Origin: Frigidibacter sp037095735
Lineage (GTDB): Bacteria > Pseudomonadota > Alphaproteobacteria > Rhodobacterales > Rhodobacteraceae
Assembly: GCF_037095735.1 (NCBI RefSeq)
Contig: NZ_JBAWKD010000002.1
Span: 434,001 to 498,000, forward strand
DNA: 64,000 bases
Reading direction: 5' to 3'
Made by a program: the position numbers and the translations under genes. Shown one piece after another: positions 50,557-58,799 of the stretch. The notes under the pieces were generated by a model that saw only the letters and a list, made by a program, of their open reading frames with translations, did not search any database and was not told the DNA's origin. Each line of letters starts with the position of its first letter. Within the stretch, counting starts at the first letter, position 1.

Positions 50557-51453
50557 ATGACCGGCATTCCCTTCCCCGACATCTCTCCGGTCCTGTTCAC
50601 GCTCGACCTCGGCCCGATCCACTTCTCGCTGCACTGGTATGCGCTGGCCTATATCGCAGGGCTGCTGATCGGCTGGCGGATCGTGGTCGCGCTGATGCGC
50701 CGCCCCGCGCTCTGGCCCCATGACCGCGCGCCGACCGCGCCCGAGCGGATCGAGGACCTGATGACCGCGGTGATCCTGGGGGTGATCCTGGGCGGGCGGC
50801 TGGGCTTCGTGCTGTTCTACCAGCCCGACTATTTCCTGGCGCATCCCTTGGACATTCCCAAGGTCTGGCAGGGCGGCATGTCCTTCCACGGCGGCTTCCT
50901 GGGCGTGGTGGCGGGCACGGCCTGGTTCTGCCGCCGCAACGGCGTGCCGGTGCTGAGCCTTGGCGACGCGCTGGCACTGGCGACGCCGCCGGGGCTGATG
51001 CTGGGCCGCTTCGCCAATTTCGTGAATGCCGAGCTCTGGGGCCGCCCGACCGACCTGCCTTGGGGAGTGATCTTCCCCGGCCCCGAGGCGCAGGACTGCC
51101 CGGGGATCGTGCCCGGTCTTTGCGCGCGCCACCCGAGCCAGCTGTACGAGGCGGGTCTCGAGGGGATCGTGCTGTTCCTCGTCCTGCTGCTGGCGATCCG
51201 TCTGGGGGCGCTGAAGCGTCCGGGCCGGGTGATGGGGCTGTTCTTCGCGGGCTACGGGCTTGCGCGCTTCCTCGTCGAATTCGCGCGGCAGGCCGACCCG
51301 CAGTTCATCACGCCCGAGAACCCGATGGGCAACGTGATCAGCTTCGGGGCGCTCGGCGGGCTGTCGATGGGCCAGATCCTGTCGCTGCCGATGATCGCCG
51401 TGGGCCTGTGGTTCGTTCTGCGCGCCCGCCGGCCCGCGGCCCCGGCGGCATGA
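50557..51453 (+). CDS. lgt: Prolipoprotein diacylglyceryl transferase
   Basis: A 298-residue inner-membrane enzyme that adds diacylglycerol to the lipobox Cys of prolipoproteins. HWYALAYIAGLLIGW, ILGGRLGFVLFYQP, GGMSFHGGFLGVV (catalytic His-Gly-Gly), GRFANFVNAELWGRPT (Lgt signature) and ARHPSQLYEA are present, with about seven hydrophobic helices. The ATG at 50557 gives the family start. It overlaps the next gene by four bases. Confidence 0.96.
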   Translation: MTGIPFPDISPVLFTLDLGPIHFSLHWYALAYIAGLLIGWRIVVALMRRPALWPHDRAPTAPERIEDLMTAVILGVILGGRLGFVLFYQPDYFLAHPLDIPKVWQGGMSFHGGFLGVVAGTAWFCRRNGVPVLSLGDALALATPPGLMLGRFANFVNAELWGRPTDLPWGVIFPGPEAQDCPGIVPGLCARHPSQLYEAGLEGIVLFLVLLLAIRLGALKRPGRVMGLFFAGYGLARFLVEFARQADPQFITPENPMGNVISFGALGGLSMGQILSLPMIAVGLWFVLRARRPAAPAA

Positions 51454-52532
51454 CTGCGCCCGGAAGTCCGCTGGCGACGCGCATCGCCGCGCGGATCGCG
51501 GCCTCGGGCCCGGTCACGCTGGCCGAGTGGATGGCCGACTGCCTGACCGATCCCGAGCACGGCTATTACGTCACCCGCGACCCGCTGGGCCGGGGCGGCG
51601 ACTTCACCACCGCGCCCGAGATCAGCCAGATGTTCGGCGAGATGCTGGCGATGAGCCTTGCGCAGGGCTGGGCCGACCAAGGCCGACCGCCGGCCTTCGT
51701 GCTGGCAGAGCTTGGCCCCGGGCGCGGCACGCTGATGGCCGACGTGCTGCGCACGCTGGCGGCGATGCCCGGCATGGACGCCGCGGCCGAGGTGCATCTG
51801 GTCGAGGCCTCGCCCACCCTGCGCGCCCGCCAGCGCGCGGCGCTGGGGGACCGCCCTGTCACCTGGCACGACAGCGTCGAGACGCTGCCCGCCGACCGCC
51901 CGCTCTATCTTCTGGCCAACGAATTCTTCGACGCCCTGCCGATCCGCCAGTTCGAGCGGGTGCCCGGCGGCTGGCGCGAACGGATGGTGGGCCATGACGG
52001 CGCGGGCTTCCGCTGGGGTCTCGGCCCGCTCACCGATTTCCCCGCGCTCGCCCATCACCGAACCGCGGCGCCCGGCACCATCGCCGAGCTGTGCCCGGCC
52101 CTGCCGGGGATCACCGCGGCGATCGCCGCGCGGATCGCGGCGCGGGGCGGGATCGCGCTGATCCTCGACTACGGCGGCTGGGACGGCACCGGCGACACGC
52201 TGCAGGCGATGCGCGACCATGCCTTCACCGATCCCTTCGCCGACCCCGGCGCGGCCGACCTGACCGCCCATGTCGATTTCGCGGCCCTCGCCCGGGCCGC
52301 CCGCGCCGCGGGCGTGGCGGCCAGCGGCATGACCGCGCAGGGGCTGCTGCTGCAGCGGCTGGGGATCGACGCCCGCGCCGCGCAGCTGGCGGGGCGGCTG
52401 ACGGGCGCCGGCCTCGACAGCCACGTCGCCGCGCACCGCCGCTTGACCCACCCCGAGGAAATGGGGAACCTGTTCAAGGGACTCGCCCTCTACCCCTCGT
52501 CCGCCCCCTGCCCGGCGGGCTTCGACACATGA
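51450..52532 (+). CDS. SAM-dependent methyltransferase, NDUFAF7 family
   Basis: A 360-residue methyltransferase. PEHGYYVTRDPLGRGGDFTTAPEISQMFGE is the highly conserved N-terminal block. VLAELGPGRGTLMADVLR is the SAM-binding motif, and LLANEFFDALPIRQF and LILDYGG complete the family signature. Its mitochondrial relative NDUFAF7 methylates a complex I subunit on arginine; the bacterial target is probably similar but unproven. It overlaps both lgt and pgeF by four bases, so the three genes are coupled. Confidence 0.9.
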   Translation: MTAPGSPLATRIAARIAASGPVTLAEWMADCLTDPEHGYYVTRDPLGRGGDFTTAPEISQMFGEMLAMSLAQGWADQGRPPAFVLAELGPGRGTLMADVLRTLAAMPGMDAAAEVHLVEASPTLRARQRAALGDRPVTWHDSVETLPADRPLYLLANEFFDALPIRQFERVPGGWRERMVGHDGAGFRWGLGPLTDFPALAHHRTAAPGTIAELCPALPGITAAIAARIAARGGIALILDYGGWDGTGDTLQAMRDHAFTDPFADPGAADLTAHVDFAALARAARAAGVAASGMTAQGLLLQRLGIDARAAQLAGRLTGAGLDSHVAAHRRLTHPEEMGNLFKGLALYPSSAPCPAGFDT

Positions 52533-53344
52533 CCGGCGACATGCAGACCGGCCAGACGGACAAGACCGCCGACACCATGCCCCACCGCCCCAGTCTGGAA
52601 ATCCTCACGGCCCGCAGCCTCGCCCCGCTGCGCCACGGCTTCTTCACCCGCCACGGCGGCGCCTCTTCGGGGATCTTCGCCGGGCTGAACTGCGGTCAGG
52701 GCTCGTCCGACCTCTCCGAGGCGGTGGCGCTGAACCGCGCCCGCGTGGCCGAGGCGATGGGCGTCGCCCCCGAGGCGCTGGCGGGCGTCCACCAGATCCA
52801 CAGCCCCGATGTCGCGGTGATCGAGGCACCGGGCCAGCCCCCGGTCCGCGCCGACGCGATGGTCACCCGCACCCCGGGCCTTGCGCTGGGCATCCTGACC
52901 GCCGACTGCCAGCCCGTGCTCTTCGCCGATGCCGCCGCCGGCGTGATCGGCGCGGCCCATGCGGGCTGGAAGGGCGCGCTGGGTGGCGTGCTCGAGGCCG
53001 TCGTCGACACGATGGAGGCGCAGGGCGCGCTGCGCGAGCGCATCGTGGCCGTGATCGGCCCGACGATCAGCCAGCGCGCCTACGAGGTCGGGCCGGAATT
53101 CTTCGACACCTTCCTGGCCGAGGACGACGCGGCCGACCGATTCTTCGCGAACGGCGCCGGCGACCGGCTGCAGTTCGATCTTGTCGGCTTCTCGCTGGCA
53201 CGGCTGCGCGCTGCGGGCATCGGCGCGGCCGAATGGACCGGGCACTGCACCTATTCCGACCCGGACCGCTTCTATTCCTACCGCCGCTCGGTCCACCAGC
53301 GCGAAGCGGATTACGGCCGCCTGATCTCGGCGATCCGGCTCTGA
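52529..53344 (+). CDS. pgeF: Peptidoglycan editing factor PgeF (multicopper-type laccase domain)
   Basis: A 271-residue YfiH-family enzyme. HGFFTRHGGASSGIF, VHQIHSPDV, TADCQPVLF, GAAHAGWKGALGGVL and GHCTYSDPDRFYSYRR carry the His/Cys residues that bind a single metal. PgeF removes wrongly incorporated L-Ser from peptidoglycan precursors. The ATG at 52529 overlaps the upstream stop (ATGA); a second ATG at 52577 is closer to relatives' lengths and cannot be excluded. Confidence 0.92.
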   Translation: MTGDMQTGQTDKTADTMPHRPSLEILTARSLAPLRHGFFTRHGGASSGIFAGLNCGQGSSDLSEAVALNRARVAEAMGVAPEALAGVHQIHSPDVAVIEAPGQPPVRADAMVTRTPGLALGILTADCQPVLFADAAAGVIGAAHAGWKGALGGVLEAVVDTMEAQGALRERIVAVIGPTISQRAYEVGPEFFDTFLAEDDAADRFFANGAGDRLQFDLVGFSLARLRAAGIGAAEWTGHCTYSDPDRFYSYRRSVHQREADYGRLISAIRL

Positions 53345-53536
53345 CCCGCGGGGGCCACTGCCCCCTGCACACTTCCCGCGCGCCCCCCCGACTCGACGCA
53401 CCGTTCGGCCCAGCGCAACAAACCCCATGAACGCCCCCTGCTTGCCACGGCAGCGCCACGATCGCTGACGAGGATCGCCCTCAAAGCACAATCCGGAACG
53501 GGATTGCACGCGAGGACCAGAGCAGGAGAATCCGCC

Positions 53537-53731
53537 ATGCCCACGCATCGCCGCTGGCTGAAATCGGCCATTGCCGCCGCGCAGAGTGCCGACGTGCCCC
53601 TGCTGCCGTGGCAGGGCCGCCGCACTGCCACCCGCCCCGCCAACCGTACCGCGACTCCGGTTGCCGTCGCCCCTGCCCTGCAGGGGCAGACCCGCAGCCC
53701 CGCCCGGCCCACCGGCCGCGCGGCGCGCTGA
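53537..53731 (+). CDS. Small basic hypothetical protein
   Basis: A 64-residue protein starting MPTHRRWLKSAIAAAQSADVPLLPW, followed by a basic, Thr/Ala-rich tail. A very similar N-terminus occurs in small Rhodobacteraceae proteins I have seen, of unknown function. AGGAGA stands ten bases before the ATG. It is the first of two genes between pgeF and the terminator at 54756. No signal peptide or membrane helix is visible. Confidence 0.6.
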   Translation: MPTHRRWLKSAIAAAQSADVPLLPWQGRRTATRPANRTATPVAVAPALQGQTRSPARPTGRAAR

Positions 53732-53761
53732 TCCACCTGCCCCGCCGGGGCGTAACCCACA

Positions 53762-53786
53762 GGAACCCTTCCAAGCAGGGAACGTT
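53762..53786 (+). promoter_or_regulatory. Possible stress-type promoter before the Hint-domain gene
   Basis: GGAAC (53762-53766) and CGTT (53783-53786) are 16 bases apart, within the range for alphaproteobacterial general stress promoters. The -10-like box lies immediately before the short frame at 53790. One such match may occur by chance in a window this size. Confidence 0.3.
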
Positions 53787-53789
53787 GAC

Positions 53790-53879
53790 ATGCCGGAGAA
53801 GGAAGAACATCCCCGCCCCCTGACCCTCGGGTCGGTGGGAGAAAATCGGGAACGGCAGACCGGGGGGCTGCGCGCATGA
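53790..53879 (+). CDS. Possible 29-residue leader peptide coupled to the Hint-domain gene
   Basis: A short frame, MPEKEEHPRPLTLGSVGENR onward, ends at TGA 53877-53879 and overlaps the next ATG as ATGA. CAGGGA lies upstream. The overlap would couple translation of the next gene. The peptide has no recognisable motif and may be a regulatory frame only. Confidence 0.35.
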   Translation: MPEKEEHPRPLTLGSVGENRERQTGGLRA

Positions 53880-54718
53880 CCCAACCCCATCGTCCCTACC
53901 CGCCGCGTCCCGACGCGGGGGTCCGAGCCCCGCTCGTGCCATCGCTGTCGCCTGCCACCGCGCTGAAGCCCGAACGCCGCCCGCTGCGCGCGATGCCGCT
54001 GGCCCGGCGCTACGAGGCCAGCTACCTGATGGCGAACGGCGACATCGGCAGCGTCTCGCGGCTGGCCCCGGCGATGCCGATGTTCGAACAGGCCTTCGCC
54101 GCCATCGCGCGGGGCACGCTGGTCGCCACGACGCAGGGCCCGGTGGCCGTGCAGGACCTGCTGCCCGGCGACATCCTCGTCACCGCCGAGGGCGACTCGT
54201 CGGCGCTGCTCTGGACCGGGCAGATCACGCTCTACCCCGCCGGCTCGGCCGAGACCGAGCGCACGGCGAGCCAGGGATCGGAAGCCGCGCGGCTGACCCG
54301 GATCATGGCGGAAAGCTTCGGCATGGGCCGGCCGCTGGCCGACGTGGTGCTGGGCCCGCACGCCCGGCTGCTGCGCCGCGACCCCAAGCTGGTGCCGATC
54401 GTCGGGCGCGACAGCGCCTATCTGCCGGTGCGGGCGCTGCAGGACGGCGAGCGGATCTTCGAGGTCGCGCCGGCGACGCCGGTGTCGGTGCACCACCTCG
54501 TGCTGGCCAATCAGGCGACGCTCTCGGCCGGGGGCATCGGCATCGAAAGCTTCCACCCGGGCGAGAACCTCGCCACGATGATGGACCCGCAGCTGCTGCA
54601 CCTGTTCCTGTCGCTGTTCCCGCACCTGCCGGACCACGGCGGCGGCATCGCCGGCTTCGGCGCCGAGGCACATCCGCGCCTGACCCGCTTCGAGGCAGAG
54701 GACCTTCTGGTCGCCTGA
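53876..54718 (+). CDS. Hint-domain protein
   Basis: A 280-residue protein. Residues about 75-200 form a Hint_2 domain: ARGTLVATTQGPVAVQDLLPGDILVTAEG, LLWTGQITL, GPHARLLRRDP, LPVRALQDGERI and YxxxHHLVLANQATLSAGGIGIESFHPG. The residue before GTL, often Cys in self-splicing Hint domains, is Arg, so splicing or autocleavage is unlikely. Rhodobacteraceae have many such proteins, often exported by type I systems, but no RTX repeats are seen. The start is coupled to a short upstream frame. Confidence 0.82.
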   Translation: MTQPHRPYPPRPDAGVRAPLVPSLSPATALKPERRPLRAMPLARRYEASYLMANGDIGSVSRLAPAMPMFEQAFAAIARGTLVATTQGPVAVQDLLPGDILVTAEGDSSALLWTGQITLYPAGSAETERTASQGSEAARLTRIMAESFGMGRPLADVVLGPHARLLRRDPKLVPIVGRDSAYLPVRALQDGERIFEVAPATPVSVHHLVLANQATLSAGGIGIESFHPGENLATMMDPQLLHLFLSLFPHLPDHGGGIAGFGAEAHPRLTRFEAEDLLVA

Positions 54719-54755
54719 CCCCGCGCGCGGCGCGGCCCCCGACCGCACCCCATGC

Positions 54756-54788
54756 AAAAAGCCGCCCCGGCGCCGGGGCGGCTTTTTT
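54756..54788. terminator. Strong bidirectional terminator
   Basis: AAAAAGCCGCCCCGG pairs with CCGGGGCGGCTTTTT around two bases, giving A-run and T-run flanks. It lies between the Hint-domain gene and the convergent lrp-type gene. Confidence 0.9.
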
Positions 54789-54817
54789 GGTGCGCTCGCG
54801 GGGCGATCCGCGGCCGG

Positions 54818-55318
54818 TCAGCCCAGCCGCTTCAGCCGGTCCTCGAGCACGTCGAAGGGCACGCCCGGCTCATCCTTGGCGCAGCGGATAACGAGGCTCG
54901 TCTTCACGCTGGCGACGTTGTCGGCGGCGGTGAGCTGGCCGGTCAGGAAGCTCTGGAAGGTCGAGAGATCGGGCGAGACGCATTTCAGGATGAAGTCGAT
55001 CTCGCCGTTCAACATGTGGCATTCGCGGACCAGCGGCCAGGCGCGGCAGCGCGCCTCGAAGGCCGACAGATCCGATTCGGCCTGGCTGTGCAGGCGGACC
55101 ATTGCGAAGACCGCGACCTCGAACCCAAGCTCGCGCGGGTTGACATCGGCATGGTAACCGCGGATGTAGCCCGCCTCTTCCAGCGTGCGCACGCGGCGCA
55201 GGCAGGGCGGGGCCGAGATCCCGACGCGCTTGGCCAGTTCGACGTTCGTCATCCGCCCGTCCGCCTGCAGCTCGGCCAGGATCTTGCGGTCGATTTCGTC
55301 AAGTCGGGTGGCGGCCAT
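54818..55318 (-). CDS. Lrp/AsnC family transcriptional regulator
   Basis: A 166-residue regulator. LDEIDRKILAELQADGRMTNVELAKRVGISAPPCLRRVRTLEEAGYI is the DNA-binding domain; a RAM domain follows and the C-terminus is slightly longer than usual. It is divergent from trxB with a 268-bp shared promoter region, an arrangement conserved in many Rhodobacteraceae. A role in controlling trxB or amino-acid pools is an inference. Confidence 0.92.
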   Translation of the reverse strand: MAATRLDEIDRKILAELQADGRMTNVELAKRVGISAPPCLRRVRTLEEAGYIRGYHADVNPRELGFEVAVFAMVRLHSQAESDLSAFEARCRAWPLVRECHMLNGEIDFILKCVSPDLSTFQSFLTGQLTAADNVASVKTSLVIRCAKDEPGVPFDVLEDRLKRLG

Positions 55319-55586
55319 TGCGGTCCTCGTCTGAATTCTTGCCGTTACTTACCCCCGCGCCCCGCGCTGCGCAATATTGTTTCACAACCTTGTCACATCG
55401 TTGCGCGGCTCGCGTCCCCTCCGTCGCCCATCGCGCGGGCAGAGCGCCACCACAACGGGCAGCCTGACGACGCCGCAGGGCCGCTGCCCGCCAGACGGGG
55501 GTATCGGGGGGGTTTTCGGGCGCCGCGCGGCTCTCTATATCGTCCCGGCTGCCACCGAAGAGATCGCGGAAGAACTGGGGAACGCC

Positions 55587-56537
55587 ATGGCCGAGACGAA
55601 GCACAGCAAGGTTCTGATCATCGGCTCCGGCCCCGCGGGCTATACCGCCGCGGTTTATTCCGCCCGGGCGATGCTGAAGCCGGTGCTCGTGCAGGGCATC
55701 CAGCCCGGTGGCCAGCTGACCATCACCACCGATGTCGAGAACTGGCCGGGCCAGAGCTCGATCATGGGCCCCGACCTGATGGTGAAGATGGAAGAGCACG
55801 CCCGCGAGATGGGGACCGAGATCATCGGCGACATCATCACCGCGCTCGACCTCTCGAAGCGGCCCTTCACCGCCACCGGCGACTCTGGCACCACCTACAC
55901 CGCCGATGCGGTGATCCTCGCGACCGGCGCGCAGGCGAAATGGCTGGGGCTGCCGTCGGAAGAGAAGTTCAAGGGCTTCGGCGTCTCGGCCTGCGCGACC
56001 TGCGACGGCTTCTTCTATCGCGGGAAAGAGGTCGTGGTGATCGGCGGCGGCAACACCGCGGTCGAAGAGGCGCTGTTCCTGACCAACTTCGCCTCGAAGG
56101 TCACGCTGATCCACCGCCGTGACACGCTGCGCGCCGAACGCATCATGCAGGAGCGCCTCTTCAAGCATCCGAAGATCGAGATGGTCTGGAACTCGGAAGT
56201 GACCGAGGTTCTGGGCACCGAGGCGCCGCTGGGCGTCGAGGCGGTGCGCGCGCGCAACCTGCAGACCGGCGAGACGACCGACATCCCCTGCGCGGGCTTC
56301 TTCGTGGCGATCGGCCATGCGCCGGCCTCGGAACTGGTCAAGGGCCAGCTGACGCTGCATTCCGGCGGCTATGTCCAGGTCCAGCCCGGCTCGACCGCGA
56401 CCTCGGTCCCCGGCGTCTTCGCCGCGGGCGACCTCACCGACCACATCTACCGCCAGGCGGTGACCTCGGCCGGGATGGGCTGCATGGCGGCGCTGGATGC
56501 CGAGCGCTTCCTGGCCGCCGAAGGTCTGGCCGAATAA
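55587..56537 (+). CDS. trxB: Thioredoxin-disulfide reductase
   Basis: A 316-residue flavoenzyme that reduces thioredoxin with NADPH. GSGPAGYTAA binds FAD, and the redox-active CATC is at residues 136-139. GGGNTAVEEALFLTNFA is the NADPH motif, and VFAAGDLTDHIYRQAVTSAG closes the FAD domain. The length is normal. The ATG at 55587 gives MAETKH, the family start. A divergent lrp-type gene lies upstream. Confidence 0.97.
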   Translation: MAETKHSKVLIIGSGPAGYTAAVYSARAMLKPVLVQGIQPGGQLTITTDVENWPGQSSIMGPDLMVKMEEHAREMGTEIIGDIITALDLSKRPFTATGDSGTTYTADAVILATGAQAKWLGLPSEEKFKGFGVSACATCDGFFYRGKEVVVIGGGNTAVEEALFLTNFASKVTLIHRRDTLRAERIMQERLFKHPKIEMVWNSEVTEVLGTEAPLGVEAVRARNLQTGETTDIPCAGFFVAIGHAPASELVKGQLTLHSGGYVQVQPGSTATSVPGVFAAGDLTDHIYRQAVTSAGMGCMAALDAERFLAAEGLAE

Positions 56538-56543
56538 GCCGGC

Positions 56544-56573
56544 CCGCGGCGCGCCCGCGCCGGCGCGCCGCGG
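56544..56573 (+). terminator. Long GC stem-loop after trxB
   Basis: CCGCGGCGCGCC (56544-56555) pairs perfectly with GGCGCGCCGCGG (56562-56573) around CGCGCC, seven bases after the trxB stop. No T-run follows. Confidence 0.45.
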
Positions 56574-56625
56574 CTGACCCGCCGCCGCGGCGCGGCGGGC
56601 ACCGAATCCGGTTTCGCGCGTTGGG

Positions 56626-57963
56626 GTGCCGACCCTCCGTCCGAACCGGCCCAGAACCTCCGTGATCCCCGCTTTCCTCTCCAGCCGACGTGCGCTTGCC
56701 AGCCTGCTGCTGGTCCTGCTGCTGGCCAGCCTCTATCTGGCGGGCGGCCTTGCCCTGTCGCGCGGCTATTCGGCCGAGGATGCCGCCCGGATCGAGGTGC
56801 AGCGCACCCGCGGCATGCTGAGCGAACTGGCCGACCTGACGGTGGTGCTGCTGGATGCCGAGACCGCCGCGCAGGCCTTCCTGCTGACCGGGAACGAGAC
56901 CAACCTCGCGAATTTCACCGAGGCGCGCAATCGGCTGGACGGGGTGCTGATCCGGCTCGATGCGGCGGCGCGGGCCTCGTCGATCGAGGGGCCGCTGCGC
57001 ACCGGGCCGGTGAAGACCCGCGCGCGCGAGCGGATGGCCGCGCTCGAGCAGATCGTCGCGCCGCGCGGACCGATGTCGCGGACGGCGCTGTCGCGCGAGG
57101 TCGAGACCGGGCGGCGGGTGATGGCGCAGCTGCGCCGCGAGATCGACGCGCTGCGCCTGCCCGAGGTGGCGCGGCTGGAAACCGCCTTCGCCGATGCCGA
57201 CACGCAGCGCCGCCGGGTGCGGCTGGCGCTGGTGCTGATCGGGGCCAGCACGACGGCGCTGGCGGTGCTGGCGGCGGTGCTGGCCTTCCGCATGGCGGGG
57301 GCCGAGGCGCGGATGGCCTTCCTCGAGCGCATCGAGGCCGAGCGCGACCGTGCCGACCTCGTCTCGCGCGAGCTGTCGCACCGGGTGAAGAACCTCTTCG
57401 CGGTGATCCTGTCGATCATCTCGCTGACCGCGCGGACCGAGCGCGATCCGAAGATCGCCGGCGAGAAGTCGCGGCTGCGGATCCAGGCGCTGGCACGGGC
57501 CTACGAGCTGTCCTCGCAGCAGTCGCGACTGGGCACGGCAGAGCTTGGCGACCTGCTGCGGGGCGTCGTCGGCGCCTATGCGCCGGGCCCCGACCGGCTG
57601 TTCCTGCATGGCCCGCGGGTGGTGCTGCCGGCGCGCCTGATGACCCCGGTCGGGCTCATCGTCAACGAACTGGCAACCAATGCGCTGAAATATGGCGCAT
57701 GGTCCCGGCCAGAGGGAACCCTCTCGGTCTCGTGGGCGTTCGGGCAGCACTGTCGATTGCACCTCGGCTGGATGGAACAGAGCCCTTCGGGCGGTTCCGA
57801 TGGCGACAGGGGCGAGGGGTTCGGCAGCAGGATGATCGAGCTGTCGCTGGCGCAGGCCGCGGGCAGCATGGAACGGCGCTGGAGCGAGAACGGCCTCGAG
57901 ATCGAGCTTGTGTTCGATCTGCTGGAAGAGGAACTGGCCGCTGCACTGGTGCCTGTCGGGTGA
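56626..57963 (+). CDS. CHASE3-domain sensor histidine kinase (HWE/HisKA_2 superfamily)
   Basis: A 445-residue inner-membrane kinase. Helix 1 is near residues 24-44 and helix 2 near 199-221, with a CHASE3-like periplasmic sensor between them (DAETAAQAFLLTGNETNL). The phospho-acceptor is His252 in RELSHRVKNLFAVI, the HisKA_2/HWE H-box. GLIVNELATNALKYGA is the ATP-binding N-box; its Asn start differs from the His of strict HWE kinases. GTG 56626 or GTG 56662 may be the start. The response regulator directly follows. Confidence 0.88.
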   Translation: MPTLRPNRPRTSVIPAFLSSRRALASLLLVLLLASLYLAGGLALSRGYSAEDAARIEVQRTRGMLSELADLTVVLLDAETAAQAFLLTGNETNLANFTEARNRLDGVLIRLDAAARASSIEGPLRTGPVKTRARERMAALEQIVAPRGPMSRTALSREVETGRRVMAQLRREIDALRLPEVARLETAFADADTQRRRVRLALVLIGASTTALAVLAAVLAFRMAGAEARMAFLERIEAERDRADLVSRELSHRVKNLFAVILSIISLTARTERDPKIAGEKSRLRIQALARAYELSSQQSRLGTAELGDLLRGVVGAYAPGPDRLFLHGPRVVLPARLMTPVGLIVNELATNALKYGAWSRPEGTLSVSWAFGQHCRLHLGWMEQSPSGGSDGDRGEGFGSRMIELSLAQAAGSMERRWSENGLEIELVFDLLEEELAAALVPVG

Positions 57964-57977
57964 GAGGCGAAGACGTC

Positions 57978-58346
57978 GTGGGCAAGTTTTCGGGCAAGAC
58001 GATCATGGTGGTCGAGGACGAGGCGCTGCTGGCGCTCGACCTCGCGATGACCATGGAGGACATGGGGGCCGAGGTGGCGGGCCCCTGCTATCGGCTTGCG
58101 CCGGCGATGGAGCTGGTGCGCGAGCGCGCGGTCGACGCGGCGATCCTCGATGTCGACCTGAACGGTGAGACGGTTCTGCCGCTGGCGCAGTGGCTGACCG
58201 AGCATGGCGTGCCCTTCGTCTTCCACACCGGCCGCGCCGATCCGGGCGCCCTGCTTGCCGCCTTCCGCCGGGCGAAGGTCTGCACCAAGCCCTCGACCCC
58301 CGAGGTTCTGGCCTCGTGCCTCTGCGCGGCGATGGCCGAGCCCTGA
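57978..58346 (+). CDS. Single-domain response regulator
   Basis: A 122-residue receiver with no output domain. Acidic pocket residues are Glu13 and Asp14, the phospho-acceptor is Asp58 in AILDVDLNG, Thr84 lies in PFVFHTGR and Lys104 in CTKPS. The PFVFHTG segment resembles the FAT-GUY class of single-domain regulators that act in alphaproteobacterial stress signalling. GTG 57978 has GAGAGG upstream; GTG 57960, overlapping the kinase stop, is an alternative. It is probably the kinase's partner. Confidence 0.87.
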   Translation: MGKFSGKTIMVVEDEALLALDLAMTMEDMGAEVAGPCYRLAPAMELVRERAVDAAILDVDLNGETVLPLAQWLTEHGVPFVFHTGRADPGALLAAFRRAKVCTKPSTPEVLASCLCAAMAEP

Positions 58347-58372
58347 ACGCCCGCGACCCGCGCCGGCCTGGA

Positions 58373-58436
58373 GGGACGGCGGGGGGCGCTGCCCCCCGGG
58401 GCCCGTGCCGGGCCCTCCCCCCGGGATATTTGTGCC
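58373..58436 (-). repeat. Copy 2 of an intergenic CCCGGGATATTTG-type repeat
   Basis: CCCCCCGGGATATTTGTGCCAA is preceded by hairpin-forming GGGGGGCGCTGCCCCCC and GGGCCCGTGCCGGGCCC. The core AAATATCCCGGGGGGAGG on the reverse strand matches the copy at 29750-29797. It lies directly after a gene end. Confidence 0.6.
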
Positions 58437-58490
58437 AATGCGAAATCACGCGGCTCTGCGCCACGCCTGAACGGAACGCGCCTGAACGAA

Positions 58491-58525
58491 AAGGGCGGCC
58501 GATCCCCCGGGATGCGGCCGCCCTT
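58491..58525 (-). terminator. Terminator of the hsp20-DUF1150 operon
   Basis: AAGGGCGGCC pairs with GGCCGCCCTT, with an inner ATCCC/GGGAT stem. On the reverse strand it is followed by TTCGTTC. It lies 18 bases beyond the DUF1150 stop. Confidence 0.7.
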
Positions 58526-58542
58526 CGGTGATCGTGCCCGGA

Positions 58543-58773
58543 TCAGTGGACGCTGACGGGGGCGAGGTCGTTCTGGCGCGCCAGCATGAAGGCCAGCCGG
58601 CGGTCGCGAACCAGCGCGATCCGCTCGCCGTCGGTGTCATGCAGCGCATAGATCATGTCGAGCCCGCCCGCCTGCTCCTGCACCTCCTCGGGAAGGTCGG
58701 AGACGAGCACCGGACGCACGTAGACGATGCGGTCGGCGCCGGCCTTCTCTGCAATCTCGTGACGCGTGTTCAT
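58543..58773 (-). CDS. DUF1150 family protein
   Basis: A 76-residue protein starting MNTRHEIAEKAGADRIVYVRPVLVSDLP. The DUF1150 core, LYALHDTDGERIALVRDRRLAFMLAR-like, follows. It occurs beside small heat-shock genes in many alphaproteobacteria, as here, and is probably part of the heat response; the activity is unknown. The start at 58773 has AAGGAG upstream. It lies 26 bases after hsp20 on the same strand. Confidence 0.88.
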   Translation of the reverse strand: MNTRHEIAEKAGADRIVYVRPVLVSDLPEEVQEQAGGLDMIYALHDTDGERIALVRDRRLAFMLARQNDLAPVSVH

Positions 58774-58799
58774 GTCCTTGCTCCTTGTCCTCAGGGTCC

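Noticed and set aside
58347..58490. Small gene between the response regulator and the hsp20 operon
   Set aside because: The interval is occupied by a GC hairpin repeat and a terminator; no frame has a ribosome site.
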